From contig CM076847.1 of assembly GCA_039519185.1 (NCBI GenBank), forward strand, positions 39,032,916-39,096,915: a DNA stretch of 64,000 nt. The letters are read 5' to 3'. Source of the stretch: Astragalus membranaceus (Eukaryota > Streptophyta > Magnoliopsida > Fabales > Fabaceae). The position numbers were made by a program, and so were the translations under genes. Below the pieces are notes generated by a model. That model saw only the letters and a program-made list of their open reading frames with translations. It searched no databases and was not told the DNA's origin. The stretch's first letter is position 1, and each line of letters begins with the position of its first letter. This document shows positions 11,329 to 22,327 of this stretch, piece by piece.

Positions 11329-12212
11329 ATGCTAAAGTTAATTTTGGGAATAAATCAAGAGGCTAATAAAATTTGATTGAGGAAAAATCCTAGGAGGATT
11401 ACTTAGGTTGAGGGGAAACTCTCAACGCTATTGACTAATTCGGAAAGGAATTGGGTGCGTCGTTGGTAAAAGCATCGTGAGGAAGTTGCAATAGAGGAAA
11501 AGGAGCTCTGAGATTTGTGTGAAAGTTGTTCTGAGAACAACTGAGGTGATTTTCATTACGTTCAAATTTATTTGTTGTCCCCACGGTTTATTTCTACGCT
11601 TGAGGTCAAAGTTTTTAGTGAAACCCGCATTCCATCTTTTGAAAAGTTTTATCTCGAAATCTCAAGGGCGAGTCAAAAAGTTTCACAAATGACTTTCCCG
11701 TCACATTTGTCAATGTGTACGAGAACTGTTATGTAATTTTTAGAAAAATTGTTGAGAACGTGTTTACACCCTTCGAGAAAATCATGTTTGTACTTATCTC
11801 TACCGTGGAGTACCAATTTGTGGATCTCATTTTCAACCTGTATGTCTATCAAGTGTCTTATATTAAACCCTTTGATTTAGATTAATCAAAGTTGGGGAGT
11901 AAACGAGGATAATTGGAATGAAGCTTCGGAAGTGTTTTCAAACGCGGTGCCGAGCCGATGTAGGCGAATGATGAGTTTCTCGTGACGATTCGTAATAAGA
12001 GAGTTCGAACTATAATTTTAGAAGAGTTCAGGGGTAGTAGTCGAACATACTTAATGATTGACGGGCCAACTTGGGAAGATTTTTTACACTCATTTCGTTA
12101 ATTCAAGAATGTTCCAGCAACTTAAGACCTTTCTGAGAATGTCGATTCTCGGTTAGTCGGATGAAAGACTTAGCGAAGTTTTGAGGACAAAATTCTTTCA
12201 AGTTGGGGAGAA
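11329..12212 (+). pseudogene. Degraded 3' end of a Ty3/gypsy chromodomain element (gypsy-A)
   Basis: No open frame remains, but near the end one frame reads GPTWEDF and further residues resembling the C-terminal chromodomain region of plant Ty3/gypsy integrases, interrupted by several stops. A polypurine tract, AGTTGGGGAGAA (12201-12212), abuts the LTR at 12213. The Ogre-like element above is inserted in this sequence, so the rest of pol should lie beyond the left edge of the window. Confidence 0.6.
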
Positions 12213-14714
12213 TGTAACATCCTCAAAATAATTAGCCGAATTATTTGGATGTTAACAGAATTAAATTAATTTAGTACTTGACTGGTAAATTTATTGAGTG
12301 CTAAAATTAATTATTGGTTGTCATCGGATCGTTAACCGGATAATACGGGTCAAGGAAGTTTTGGAATCGAAATAAGAGATTTAGAGCAATATGGTAATTT
12401 TACCACGTTACCACTTATATATTAATAAATATATATATGTATACGTGTATGTGTGTGTAGTGGATGAAGAGAAGAAAAGAATGAATAAAAGGAAAGAAGA
12501 AAGAAAGGGGAGGAGGCGAGATACAGAGAGGAGAAAGGAGAGAAAGAGAGAACAGAAAAGAAAGGGTAAGGAAGAAGAAGAGGAAAAAGGGAAGGTTTCG
12601 GTTCATCAAAACGACTTCCTTCCAACACGAAAAATGCTCAGCGTTACTTCCTCTTCGATTTGGTACCAAAATCTTCATCATCAACTCACTCTCCTCAAAT
12701 CCACCATTTTCGAATTTGAGCTCAAAAGTGAAGTTTCGATGGTTGAAGCTTAAGGATAGCTTAGGATTGTGTTTGGCGCGAACTCAAGGATGATGGATCG
12801 GTGAAGGATGTTCGATTGAAAGATTGGAAGCTAGTTGGGTGATTTGGAGTTGAAAATCAAAGATTGGGGTTATGGATGAATAGTAGTTTTGGAGGTTGAA
12901 GATGATGAATAGTGTCCATGGAGGATTTCGAGGAATTCGGCATTTCGGTCAAAAAGAGGTTTCGTGATCGAGTGGAAAGCTTTGGAAGCGGATTTGAGCG
13001 TCGTCGGAACGGAAAGTTTATGCGGGGAATGTTCGTGTGGTTACTCGGTGAATTCAGCTCGACCGTGGTTCACGCTTCAAGGGTGAGTTTTACTCACGTT
13101 TAGGCTTTTGAATTAATAAACTTAATTTGTGAAATGTGTTTCGGTTTTGGTTCGTTATCGAAAACGTATTTTGTACGAAAATCGCGTTTTATGTCCAATT
13201 GGTTTTTGGATTGATTGATTGATGATTATTATTGTTTGAGTATGTTTTTGTACTGTTTTTATGTTGGGACTGGACTGGAACAGGTATCGGAATTGGTCGG
13301 AATGACGAAAAATGCGAAAACGGGATAAAATACAATGCTGTCAAAAGCGCACGACCCGTGCGTCTCAGGCGCACGGACCGTGCGAGTCTTTCTGTTTCTG
13401 TTTTCAAAAACGCATTACAGGGCGCACGACCCGTGCGTGTGGGAGCACGAACTGTGCGTTGTGTTCTGTCCAAATTTTCCAAACTTTCCCGGAACGATCC
13501 CGATCGATTCCAATCTTCTCCTAATCCTTTCCTAACCATTCTATAATGATATTAGGCTTATAATGCCATGATTTTGGGTATGTTTCAAAAGGGTTTTATA
13601 AAATACTTTTGAAGTTGAAATTGTTTCGAAAAGCCGAACAATAGTACACGTGTGCGGATATGTTTCATTAATAATAAAGCGGACTATGAGTCCTACGTGG
13701 TATGGTATAACTGACGCGGAATGGTTATTATTTATTCGTCTAAACCGGTCTACGATTCGCGATATATATATTATATCGACTATAGGAAACGGCCCGATGC
13801 GGGTGTTATGTTCAATTATTGGTCTGAATGTAAATGAACTAAATGTTCATATTATTGTAGATATATATATTATATCGAGTTTGGGTGACGACCCATGTTA
13901 ACATACTAGGCGGGGAAGTCATGATCCCTTACCCTAGGCTCCGTGCCATTAGGAAACACTATTGGTATTGGGGTTCACCGGGATTTAGCACTGGATTGCA
14001 GTCGGTGTTATGTTGAAAGTTTTGTTGTACGATACATCGGGATTTAGCACTGGATTGCAGTCGGTGTTGTACTGTACGGTTCACCTGGATTTAGCACAGG
14101 ATTGCAGTCGGTGCCGTACTGAGTCTTAACACGTTCACCGGGATTTAGCACTGGATTGCAGTCGGTGTCGTGTTGAATTAAAATGCACGTGGTTATAAAT
14201 TAAACCACGAATGAAAGAAAGTCCTATAATACGGTTCACCGGGATTTAGCACTGGATTGCAGTCGGTGTCGTGTTAAGTTAAATAGGATTCATAATTGAA
14301 CCGAGAGTGTAGATAGGGGTCTCGGTAGAACTCACTGAGATTGTATCTCATTGTTTATATGTTGTTGTTTTACAGATAAACAGGGAAAGTGGAGATCCAA
14401 GAGGCACGAGTAGGTGGTACTCGGATGGTTGCTGAAGACTTAGCTTTATGCTTAAGTGTATTATCTTTCCTTGTTATCTGTGTATCAAGACATTTTGTCT
14501 TTAGCGTTATGTATTTATTTCCGCTTTCTTGTAAGATATTGAACACTGTGTTTCACTGATTGTTTATGGTCTTATTTATGTTTAAGACTGTTCTGTTGTT
14601 ATTCAGTGAAAAATTTATAGTGGTGTTCAGTATTTCAACAGGAAATATATCTCTGATGTTTTAAGGATGGTGCACTCGGGTATTTTTACTCGATAAAAAT
14701 ACCGGGGTGTTACA
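12213..14714 (+). repeat. 3' LTR of gypsy-A (2502 bp)
   Basis: It starts TGTAACATCC after a polypurine tract and ends GGGGTGTTACA, so its ends are inverted copies as expected. It holds a purine-rich stretch (12470-12600), GCACGACCCGTGC-type motifs (13346-13465), AT-rich segments, and five copies of a 36-bp repeat (13972-14270). The last 400 bp are clearly related to the LTR of the gag-only element at 22328-28084. LINE-A sequence resumes at 14715. The matching 5' LTR is not in the window. Confidence 0.8.
13972..14270 (+). repeat. Dispersed 36-bp repeat within gypsy-A LTR, 5 copies
   Basis: GGGATTTAGCACTGGATTGC followed by AGTCGGTG occurs near 13978, 14038, 14088, 14140 and 14242, with only one or two changes per copy and irregular spacers between copies. 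Confidence 0.8.
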
Positions 14715-15731
14715 ATAGGCCTATTTGTTTGATCGGTTGTATTTATAAAATTATTGGCAAGGTGCTTGCTAGTAGGTTGAAGAGAGTTCTTCCCAATGTT
14801 ATTTCTAGTTGCCAATCGGCGTTTTTGGGGGGTCGTCACATTCTAGAGGGTGTTTTGGTGGTGAATAAGGTTGTTGATCTAGCTAAGAGAAGGAAGGAAT
14901 ATTGTTTGTTATTTAAAGTTGATTTTGAGAAGGTCTATGACTCTATTTCTTGGAATTTCTTAATCTACATGATGGAGAGGATGAGATTTGGCTCGGCGTG
15001 GATTAGGTGGGTGAAGGCTTGTGTGTGTTCTAGCTCCATGTCCCTGTTGGTTAATGGTAGCCCAACTAATAACTTTCAAGTTAGTAGAGGCCTTCGTCAA
15101 GGTGATCCTCTTTCTCCTTTTCTTTTCTTGATTGTAGCAGAGGGTTTGTCGGCTATGATGTCAAAGGCGGTGGAGGTGGGGTCGTTTGTTGAATATAAGG
15201 TTGATGATCTTCGCTTTTCTATGCTTCAATTTGCCGATGACACCTTTATGTTGGGGAAGGCAACATGGGGGAATTTTTGGTGTATCAAATCTATTCTTAG
15301 AAGCTTTGAAATGGTGTCAGGGTTGAAGGTTAACTTTCATAAAAGTATACTTATTGGTATCAATGTGTCGGAGGATTTCTTAGAATCGCCTTCAACTTTT
15401 CTTCACTGTCGAACGAAATCTATTCCATTCAAATTTTTGGGAATTCCAGTGGGTGCAAATCCAAGACGGAGTTCAACTTGGAAGCCGGTTATTGATAAGA
15501 TTCGGAGTAGATTGGCTTTGTGGCAAGGGCGTTTCTTGTCTATTGGAGGTCGGGTAACTCTTATAAACTCCGTTTTAAATAGCATACCCCGCTATTATTT
15601 GTCTTTTTATAAAGTGCCGAAGGTGGTGATAAAGACTCTTATTAAGCTTCAAAGAGATTTCTAGTGGGGGATCAAGGAGGATTCGAGGGGCACGTATTGG
15701 GTGGCTTGGGAGAAGATTTGTAGATCTAAGG
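14715..15731 (+). pseudogene. LINE-A, reverse transcriptase segment (left part)
   Basis: This is part of ORF2 of a plant L1-type LINE. The frame starts inside the RT domain at RPICLIGCIYKIIG and includes GLRQGDPLSPFLFLI and the catalytic LQFADDTFMLG. A stop codon at 15662-15664 interrupts the frame, which otherwise continues to 15731, where the Copia-type element begins. It resumes at 30969 after one TAAGG duplicate. Upstream ORF1 and endonuclease parts are absent because gypsy-A occupies the left flank. The element is dead. Confidence 0.85.
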
Positions 15732-17545
15732 TGTTGAACCAATGACAAACACTCTTTGTTTTGTATGATAACAAATTACATTTAGTCTACTAGTGGTTGC
15801 AGTGTATAAAAGTGCAGGGACAAAATAAAGTACAGGACATGAATCAAAGAGCAGGAAATATTAAAATTGAGCAGCTTGGAGAAGAAGCCACCTCAGCAGT
15901 TCAAGACCTATTTGTTTATCCGCTTACTTTAGGACACTGTGTAAGGTCCTATCACTGAAGGTCTATGACTTTTAGTAGCTGAGAGATGAGTTTTTCAAAA
16001 CATGCATGGTGCATCAAAATAGTTTTGAAAAATATTTTATAAAATTGCATGCATGCATAAGGTGGCACCTAAACCTAAAAATAATTTTGTGGAAAGCTAG
16101 AAATCGATTTCTATCATTTTCTAAATCATGAAATCGATTTCTTAATCCTATTTTAAAGCTTGAAATCGATTTCCCTATCCAATGTTAAAACAAAGAATCG
16201 ATTCATACATATACTCAAGCCAAAGGTAAGAATCGATTTCCTTCTATTTCAAAAGACTATGAAATCGATTTTCAAGCAATCCTATAGGCTATGAATCGAT
16301 TCCTCCTCATTTTAAACAAAGTAAGAATCGATTCTTACCTATTCAGGATGTCCTGAAAATCGATTCCTACATATTTCCAAAAGCCAAGGAATCGATTCCT
16401 ATGTTTTCTAAAAATAAAGAATCGATTATACTATATTTTAACATCACTCATGAATCGATTCTTAAGTCACATTTATGAATCCTATATTTTTCTAAAGCCT
16501 ATAAATAGGTGGGTGCGACTCACTTTCAAATCACACCACACACCACATTTTTCTAAACCTCTCTACTTCTCACATACATCTTCTAAATCTGAGAAAGAGA
16601 GAAAATAGAGCTTCAACTTTCATATCATTTTCTATTTTCCATATCACTCATCTCTTAGTCACTATACTGTCATTATATCTGAGGTGATTGGATCATAGAT
16701 CTCTGTTTGTATTCGTTACTCTATTTGTGGGGTCACTCTGAAATCCTGGGATTTGTTCTTGGGTCTCTCAATCAGGAGATTGAGTTGGTTTGAAATCCTG
16801 GGAAGTTTTCTTGGGTCTCTCAATCAGGAGATTGAGTTGGTTTGAAATCCTGGGAGGTGATCTTGGGTCGTTCAATCGGGGAGGTTGAAGTGGTAGTGAA
16901 ATCCTGGGAGGTGCTCTTGGGTCGTTCAATCAGGAGATTGAAGCGGTTGAAATCCTTAGCTAGGTGCTCGGGTTCTCAGTTCGGGGGAATTGAGATTTGC
17001 TATCTTGAAGTTGCCTGTTTGTAAAGAATTCTTCAATATAGTAGTTACCATCAAGTCCAAGGGTTGCAAAGCCTGAGGCCGAGGACGTAGGGCTTTTATC
17101 CCGAACCTCGTAAAATTCCTGGTGTATCTCTATCCCTCTCTCTTTACTTTATTTACTGTTTATATCTGTTTATAATATCACTACTCTGATCTGAATCTGT
17201 TAATCTGGTTGTATAACTATATCCCTACTCTGATCTGAATCTGTTAATCTGGTTATAGTTATACTCGTTGTACTATAGATCTGCTTATCTATCATCTTCT
17301 CTATCACTACTGTAGATCTGCTATATTCAATATCATTGCATTACTTATAAAACAACCTTATTGTAAATATTGAATATAGAATAATATCTCATTGTGTCTA
17401 ATCTGCCTACTTGCATATATCTGATAAGTCCAAATCTCTTTTTCTGCATTTGATTTAAACAAACTTATCATTTATTTTGAAAAGAATCCAAGAATTACAC
17501 ATAACCTTATTCACCCCCCCTCTAAGGTTATACTATAGTCTAACA
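15732..17545 (+). repeat. Copia-type LTR1 (1814 bp)
   Basis: TGTTGAACC...GTCTAACA. The U3 part (16089-16458) carries 12 AATCGATT palindromes about 30 bp apart, followed by a TATA box, CTATAAATAGG at 16499. Downstream are imperfect repeats of GAAATCCTGGGA and TTGGGTC[TG]TTCAATC (16740-16950), and a direct repeat of ACTCTGATCTGAATCTGTTA near 17180 and 17225. Confidence 0.92.
16499..16509 (+). promoter_or_regulatory. TATA box of Copia-type LTR1
   Basis: CTATAAATAGG follows the AATCGATT block at about 40 bp and is kept in LTR2 and LTR3. The motif and layout are the same as in the Ogre-like LTR. Confidence 0.65.
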
Positions 17546-17547
17546 AG

Positions 17548-17559
17548 TGGTATCAGAGC
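17548..17559 (+). other. Primer-binding site, tRNA-Met type (copy 1)
   Basis: TGGTATCAGAGC, the usual plant initiator-tRNA-Met primer site, lies two bases after LTR1. A second copy is at 21379-21390 after LTR2. Confidence 0.85.
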
Positions 17560-17614
17560 TAGAAATTGCATATAGAGCTTTACATCTCGCAATTTAAATT
17601 TTGTTCATCTATCT

Positions 17615-18754
17615 GTGATTATGGGTTCTTTTATGAAAGAGGGGATGTCCTTCAATAGGCCACCCCTGTTTGATGGGACTAACTATGACTATTGGAGTAG
17701 TCGAATGAAATGTCATGTGCACGCTATAGATTTCACCTTATGGAGGATCATTGCAGATGGACCACTGATCCCAATGAAAATCAAAAGTAAAGCTACCGGC
17801 AAAGAAGAAGAAGTGCCTGTTGAGGATATCTACACCATTGACCTGAAAGAGGTGAGAAAGTCCGAGTTAGACAAAATTTTTCAAAACGCCAGAGCAATGA
17901 ACGTTCTTCACGTATCTCTATGTGAAGAAGAATATGGAAAAGTAAAAGGTTGTCAGACAGCAAAAGAAATTTGGGAGTACTTGGAAGCCACACACGGTAC
18001 AAGCCAAATGGAGGCTAAATGGGACAATTATGACACTGATAGTGAACCTGAGGAGGTTGCAAATGATATCTGTTTTATGGCAAATGACACTTCTGAGGTA
18101 AGCCTTAATAACCCTAGTCTTTCTGATTCCTCTATGCATGATGATTTACTTGATGATGGTTGTAGTAGTCAAGATTTGAGTGAGGCTTTTGAAGCTCTTT
18201 ATTTTGAACATGAAACTCTTTTGTTAAAATCTAAGAAATTGGCAAAGAGTAACAAAAGCATGCTCACTCAAATTGAGACTCTAGAAAATGAGGTAGCTAA
18301 GTTGAAGAATGAGCTACATGAAATAAAACCTTTCAACCTTGAGTTTCTTGAGCTTAAACAAAATTTTGAAAAAGCCAAGGTTGAAAATGAAATTTTGAAA
18401 GAAACTTTAAAAAGGTTTGAGGTTGGTGAAAATACCTTAACCAAGATACTGCACTCCCAACATGAATATGTTGATAGGAGAGGTATTGGGTATGAAGGTA
18501 GTTCCACCTCCTCTGTTTTGAAAAAGAAAATGACTTTTGTAGCTGCTACTTCAAGTTATACACCTATTGTTTTCTCTTGCACTTATTGTCAAAAGGGAAA
18601 CCATAGCTCACCTAGATGTCCTATCCGTAAATTATGTGAGCTTGGTACCCATATACCTGCTTGTGAGAAACCAAGGTGGATTGTGAAAACAAACCCCTTG
18701 ATGACTAACCCCAAAGGACCCAAAGAGAATAGGGTACCAAAATTTTCTACTTGA
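17615..18754 (+). CDS. Copia-type Gag, internally shortened (copy 1)
   Basis: The 379-residue open frame starts 55 bp after the primer site. Residues about 12-50 (FDGTNYDYWSSRMKCH...) are the N-terminal Gag module common in plant Copia elements. About residue 130 the capsid module breaks off (after THGTSQ) and joins an acidic stretch, which suggests an internal deletion of the usual UBN2-type capsid core. Residues 185-280 are Lys/Glu/Leu-rich and likely coiled coil. A CCHC zinc knuckle, CTYCQKGNHSSPRC, lies at about 327-340. No enzyme domain follows. The frame may use the ATG at 17615 or the in-frame ATG six bases later (MGSF). Confidence 0.75.
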   Translation: MIMGSFMKEGMSFNRPPLFDGTNYDYWSSRMKCHVHAIDFTLWRIIADGPLIPMKIKSKATGKEEEVPVEDIYTIDLKEVRKSELDKIFQNARAMNVLHVSLCEEEYGKVKGCQTAKEIWEYLEATHGTSQMEAKWDNYDTDSEPEEVANDICFMANDTSEVSLNNPSLSDSSMHDDLLDDGCSSQDLSEAFEALYFEHETLLLKSKKLAKSNKSMLTQIETLENEVAKLKNELHEIKPFNLEFLELKQNFEKAKVENEILKETLKRFEVGENTLTKILHSQHEYVDRRGIGYEGSSTSSVLKKKMTFVAATSSYTPIVFSCTYCQKGNHSSPRCPIRKLCELGTHIPACEKPRWIVKTNPLMTNPKGPKENRVPKFST

Positions 18755-19547
18755 TCTTAGTGCAGGTGTGCTACAAGGTATGGGGGTCAGATCAATACAT
18801 TGATAGCAGAGACTCGAAGTTCATGACTGGAGACACAAAAAGATTCGTAATACTCAGAAACAGCAGTCATGTGACTCGTGATAACAACAATAGAGGAAGA
18901 ATCACTGGTGAAGGTTAGATTGGTAAAGTTTTATTCACCTCTGTTGAAAATGTGTTATAAAGTAGAAATTTAATATAACTCAACAAGTATTAGAGACATA
19001 TTTGAAATAAATTTTTTGTGTGCATCAAAGTCTTTTTTCTTCTCTCTATTGTGCTGGATCTTTGATGCAACATATTTTTGATGTTAAAAATGATACCTAT
19101 ATTGTTGAACCAAGGATGATTATATTGGGTATCATATTTTTAAAAAACCATGCTGATCCACCCTCTTTTTGCTAAGCCTTGCATTCTAATATTAATAAGG
19201 GGGATCACCAAGTAAGGGGGAGCATAGCATGAACTACTGTTTTTGATATATCATATGCTATGCAATGCTGCTTATTTATTATGCAAGTTTATAAAGTGCT
19301 TATGTTGTATGTATTCACCCCACCTCCTTTTTGATGAAAACAAAGGGGGAGAAATTGTATGCAAAAGGGAGAGAATATGCATGTTATTATTTAAGAGAAT
19401 ATGCATGTTATTATTTAGTGGGGGAGAAAATAATTGCTGCTATCCTGCTGTCATACTGCTTATTTTGTTATGCTTCTGCTTAGGGGGAGCTTCTGCCATT
19501 GTTTCTCTATTATGGTCTCCCTATGCATAATGTAATTTGTTATCATC
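18755..19547 (+). other. Post-gag remnant and 3' region of Copia interior 1
   Basis: One frame between 18800 and 18950 reads FMTGDTKRF and RNSSHVT, a decayed trace of the Copia protease start. The rest is non-coding, with repeated GGGGGAG motifs typical of the end of such elements. A 95-aa frame at 19243 has no known domain. Confidence 0.55.
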
Positions 19548-19561
19548 AAAAAGGGGGAGTT
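19548..19561 (+). other. Polypurine tract (copy 1)
   Basis: AAAAAGGGGGAGTT directly precedes LTR2. The same tract at 29141-29154 precedes LTR3. Confidence 0.8.
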
Positions 19562-21376
19562 TGTTGAACCAAGGACAAACACTCTTTGTTTTGTATGATA
19601 ACAAATTACATTTAGTCTACTAATGGTTGCAGTGTATAAAAGTGCAGGGACAAAATAAAGTACAGGACATGAATCAAAGAGCAGGAAATATTAAAATGGA
19701 GCAGCTTGGAGAAGAAGCCACCTCAGCAGTTCAAGACCTATTTGTTTATCCGCTTTCTTTAGGACACTGTGTAAGGTCCTATCACTGAAGGTCTATGACT
19801 TTTAGTAGCTGAGAGATGAGTTTTTCAAAACATGCATGGTGCATCAAAATAGTTTTGAAAAATATTTTATAAAATTGCATGCATGCATAAGGTGGCACCT
19901 AAACCTAAAAATAATTTTGTGGAAAGCTAGAAATCGATTTCTATCATTTTCTAAATCATGAAATCGATTTCTTAATCCTATTTTAAAGCTTGAAATCGAT
20001 TTCCCTATCCAATGTTAAAACAAAGAATCGATTCATACATATACTCAAGCCAAAGGTAAGAATCGATTTCCTTCTATTTCAAAAGACTATGAAATCGATT
20101 TTCAAGCAATCCTATAGGCTATGAATCGATTCCTCCTCATTTTAAACAAAGTAAGAATCGATTCTTACCTATTCAGGATGTCCTGAAAATCGATTCCTAC
20201 ATATTTCCAAAAGCCAAAGAATCGATTCCTATGTTTTCTAAAAATAAAGAATCGATTATACTATATTTTAACATCACTCATGAATCGATTCTTAAGTCAC
20301 ATTTATGAATCCTATATTTTTCTAAAGCCTATAAATAGGCGGGTGCGACTCACTTTCAAATCACACCACACACCACATTTTTCTTAACCTCTCTACTTCT
20401 CACATACATCTTCTAAATCTGAGAAAGAGAGAAAATAGAGCTTCAACTTTCATATCATTTTCTATTTTCCATATCACTCATCTCTTAGTCACTATACTGT
20501 CATTATATCTGAGGTGATTGGATCATAGATCTCTGTTTGTATTCGTTACTCTATTTGTGGGGTCACTCTGAAATCCTGGGATTTGTTCTTGGGTCTCTCA
20601 ATCAGGAGATTGAGTTGGTTTGAAATCCTGGGAAGTTTTCTTGGGTCTCTCAATCAGGAGATTGAGTTGGTTTGAAATCCTGGGAGGTGATCTTGGGTCG
20701 TTCAATCGGGGAGATTGAAGTGGTAGTGAAATCCTGGGAGGTGCTCTTGGGTCGTTCAATCAGGAGATTGAAGCGGTTGAAATCCTTAGCTAGGTGCTCG
20801 GGTTCTCAGTTCGGGGGAATTGAGATTTGCTATCTTGAAGTTGCCTGTTTGTAAAGAATTCTTCAATATAGTAGTTACCATCAAGTCCAAGGGTTGCAAA
20901 GCCTGAGGCCGAGGACGTAGGGCTTTTATCCCGAACCTCGTAAAATTCCTGGTGTATCTCTATCCCTCTCTCTTGACTTTATTTACTGTTTATATCTGTT
21001 TATAATATCACTACTCTGATCTGAATCTGTTAATCTGGTTGATTAACTATATCCCTACTCTGATCTGAATCTGTTAATCTGGTTATAGTTATACTCGTTG
21101 TACTATAGATCTGCTTATCTATCATCTTCTCTATCACTACTGTAGATCTGCTATATTCAATATCATTGCATTACTTATAAAACAACCTTATTGTAAATAT
21201 TGAATATAGAATAATATCTCATTGTGTCTAATCTGCCTACTTGCATATATCTGATAAGTCCAAATCTCTTTTTCCGCATTTGATTTAAACAAACTTATCA
21301 TTTATTTTGAAAAGAATCCAAGAATTACACATAACCTTATTCACCCCCCCCTCTAAGGTTATACTATAGTCTAACA
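19562..21376 (+). repeat. Copia-type LTR2, shared middle LTR (1815 bp)
   Basis: Nearly identical to LTR3 and slightly more different from LTR1. It serves as 3' LTR to interior 1 and 5' LTR to interior 2. It has one extra C in the C-run before its end and two small private changes near 20975 and 21045. Confidence 0.92.
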
Positions 21377-21378
21377 AG

Positions 21379-21390
21379 TGGTATCAGAGC
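21379..21390 (+). other. Primer-binding site, tRNA-Met type (copy 2)
   Basis: TGGTATCAGAGC two bases after LTR2, as in copy 1. This shows that the middle LTR is followed by a complete interior. Confidence 0.85.
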
Positions 21391-22327
21391 TAGAAATTGC
21401 ATATAGAGCTTTACATCTCGCAATTTAAATTTTGTTCATCTATCTGTGATTATGGGTTCTTTTATGAAAGAGGGGATGTCCTTCAATAGGCCACCCCTGT
21501 TTGATGGGACTAACTATGACTATTGGAGTAGTCGAATGAAATGTCATGTGCACGCTATAGATTTCACCTTATGGAGGATCATTGCAGATGGACCACTGAT
21601 CCCAATGAAAATCAAAAGTAAAGCTACCGGCAAAGAAGAAGAAGTGCCTGTTGAGGATATCTACACCATTGACCTGAAAGAGCTGAGAAAGTCCGAGTTA
21701 GACAAAATTTCTCAAAACGCCAGAGCAATGAACGTTCTTCACGTATCTCTATGTGAAGAAGAATATGGAAAAGTTAAAGGTTGTCAGACAGCAAAAGAAA
21801 TTTGGGAGTACTTGGAAGCCACACACGGTACAAGCCAAATGGAGGCTAAATGGGACAATTATGACACTGATAGTGAACCTGAGGAGGTTGCAAATGATAT
21901 CTGTTTTATGGCAAATGACACTTCTGAGGTAAGCCTTAATAACCCTAGTCTTTCTGATTCCTCTATGCATGATGATTTACTTGATGATGGTTGTAGTAGT
22001 CAAGATTTGAGTGAGGCTTTTGAAGCTCTTTATTTTGAACATGAAACTCTTTTGTTAAAATCTAAGAAATTGGCAAAGAGTAACAAAAGCATGCTCACTC
22101 AAATTGAGACTCTAGAAAATGAGGTAGCTAAGTTGAAGAATGAGCTACATGAAATAAAACCTTTCAACCTTGAGTTTCTTGAGCTTAAACAAAATTTTGA
22201 AAAAGCCAAGGTTGAAAATGAAATTTTGAAAGAAACTTTAAAAAGGTTTGAGGTTGGTGAAAATACCTTAACCAAGATACTGCACTCCCAACATGAATAT
22301 GTTGATAGGAGAGGTATTGGGTATGAA

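Noticed and set aside
12391..12753. Lys/Arg/Glu-rich 120-residue ORF
   Set aside because: It arises from purine-rich LTR sequence of gypsy-A; low complexity and no domain.
18755..19547. Intact Copia protease or pol
   Set aside because: Only a few protease-like residues remain, with frameshifts and stops; nothing of RT or integrase is visible before the polypurine tract.
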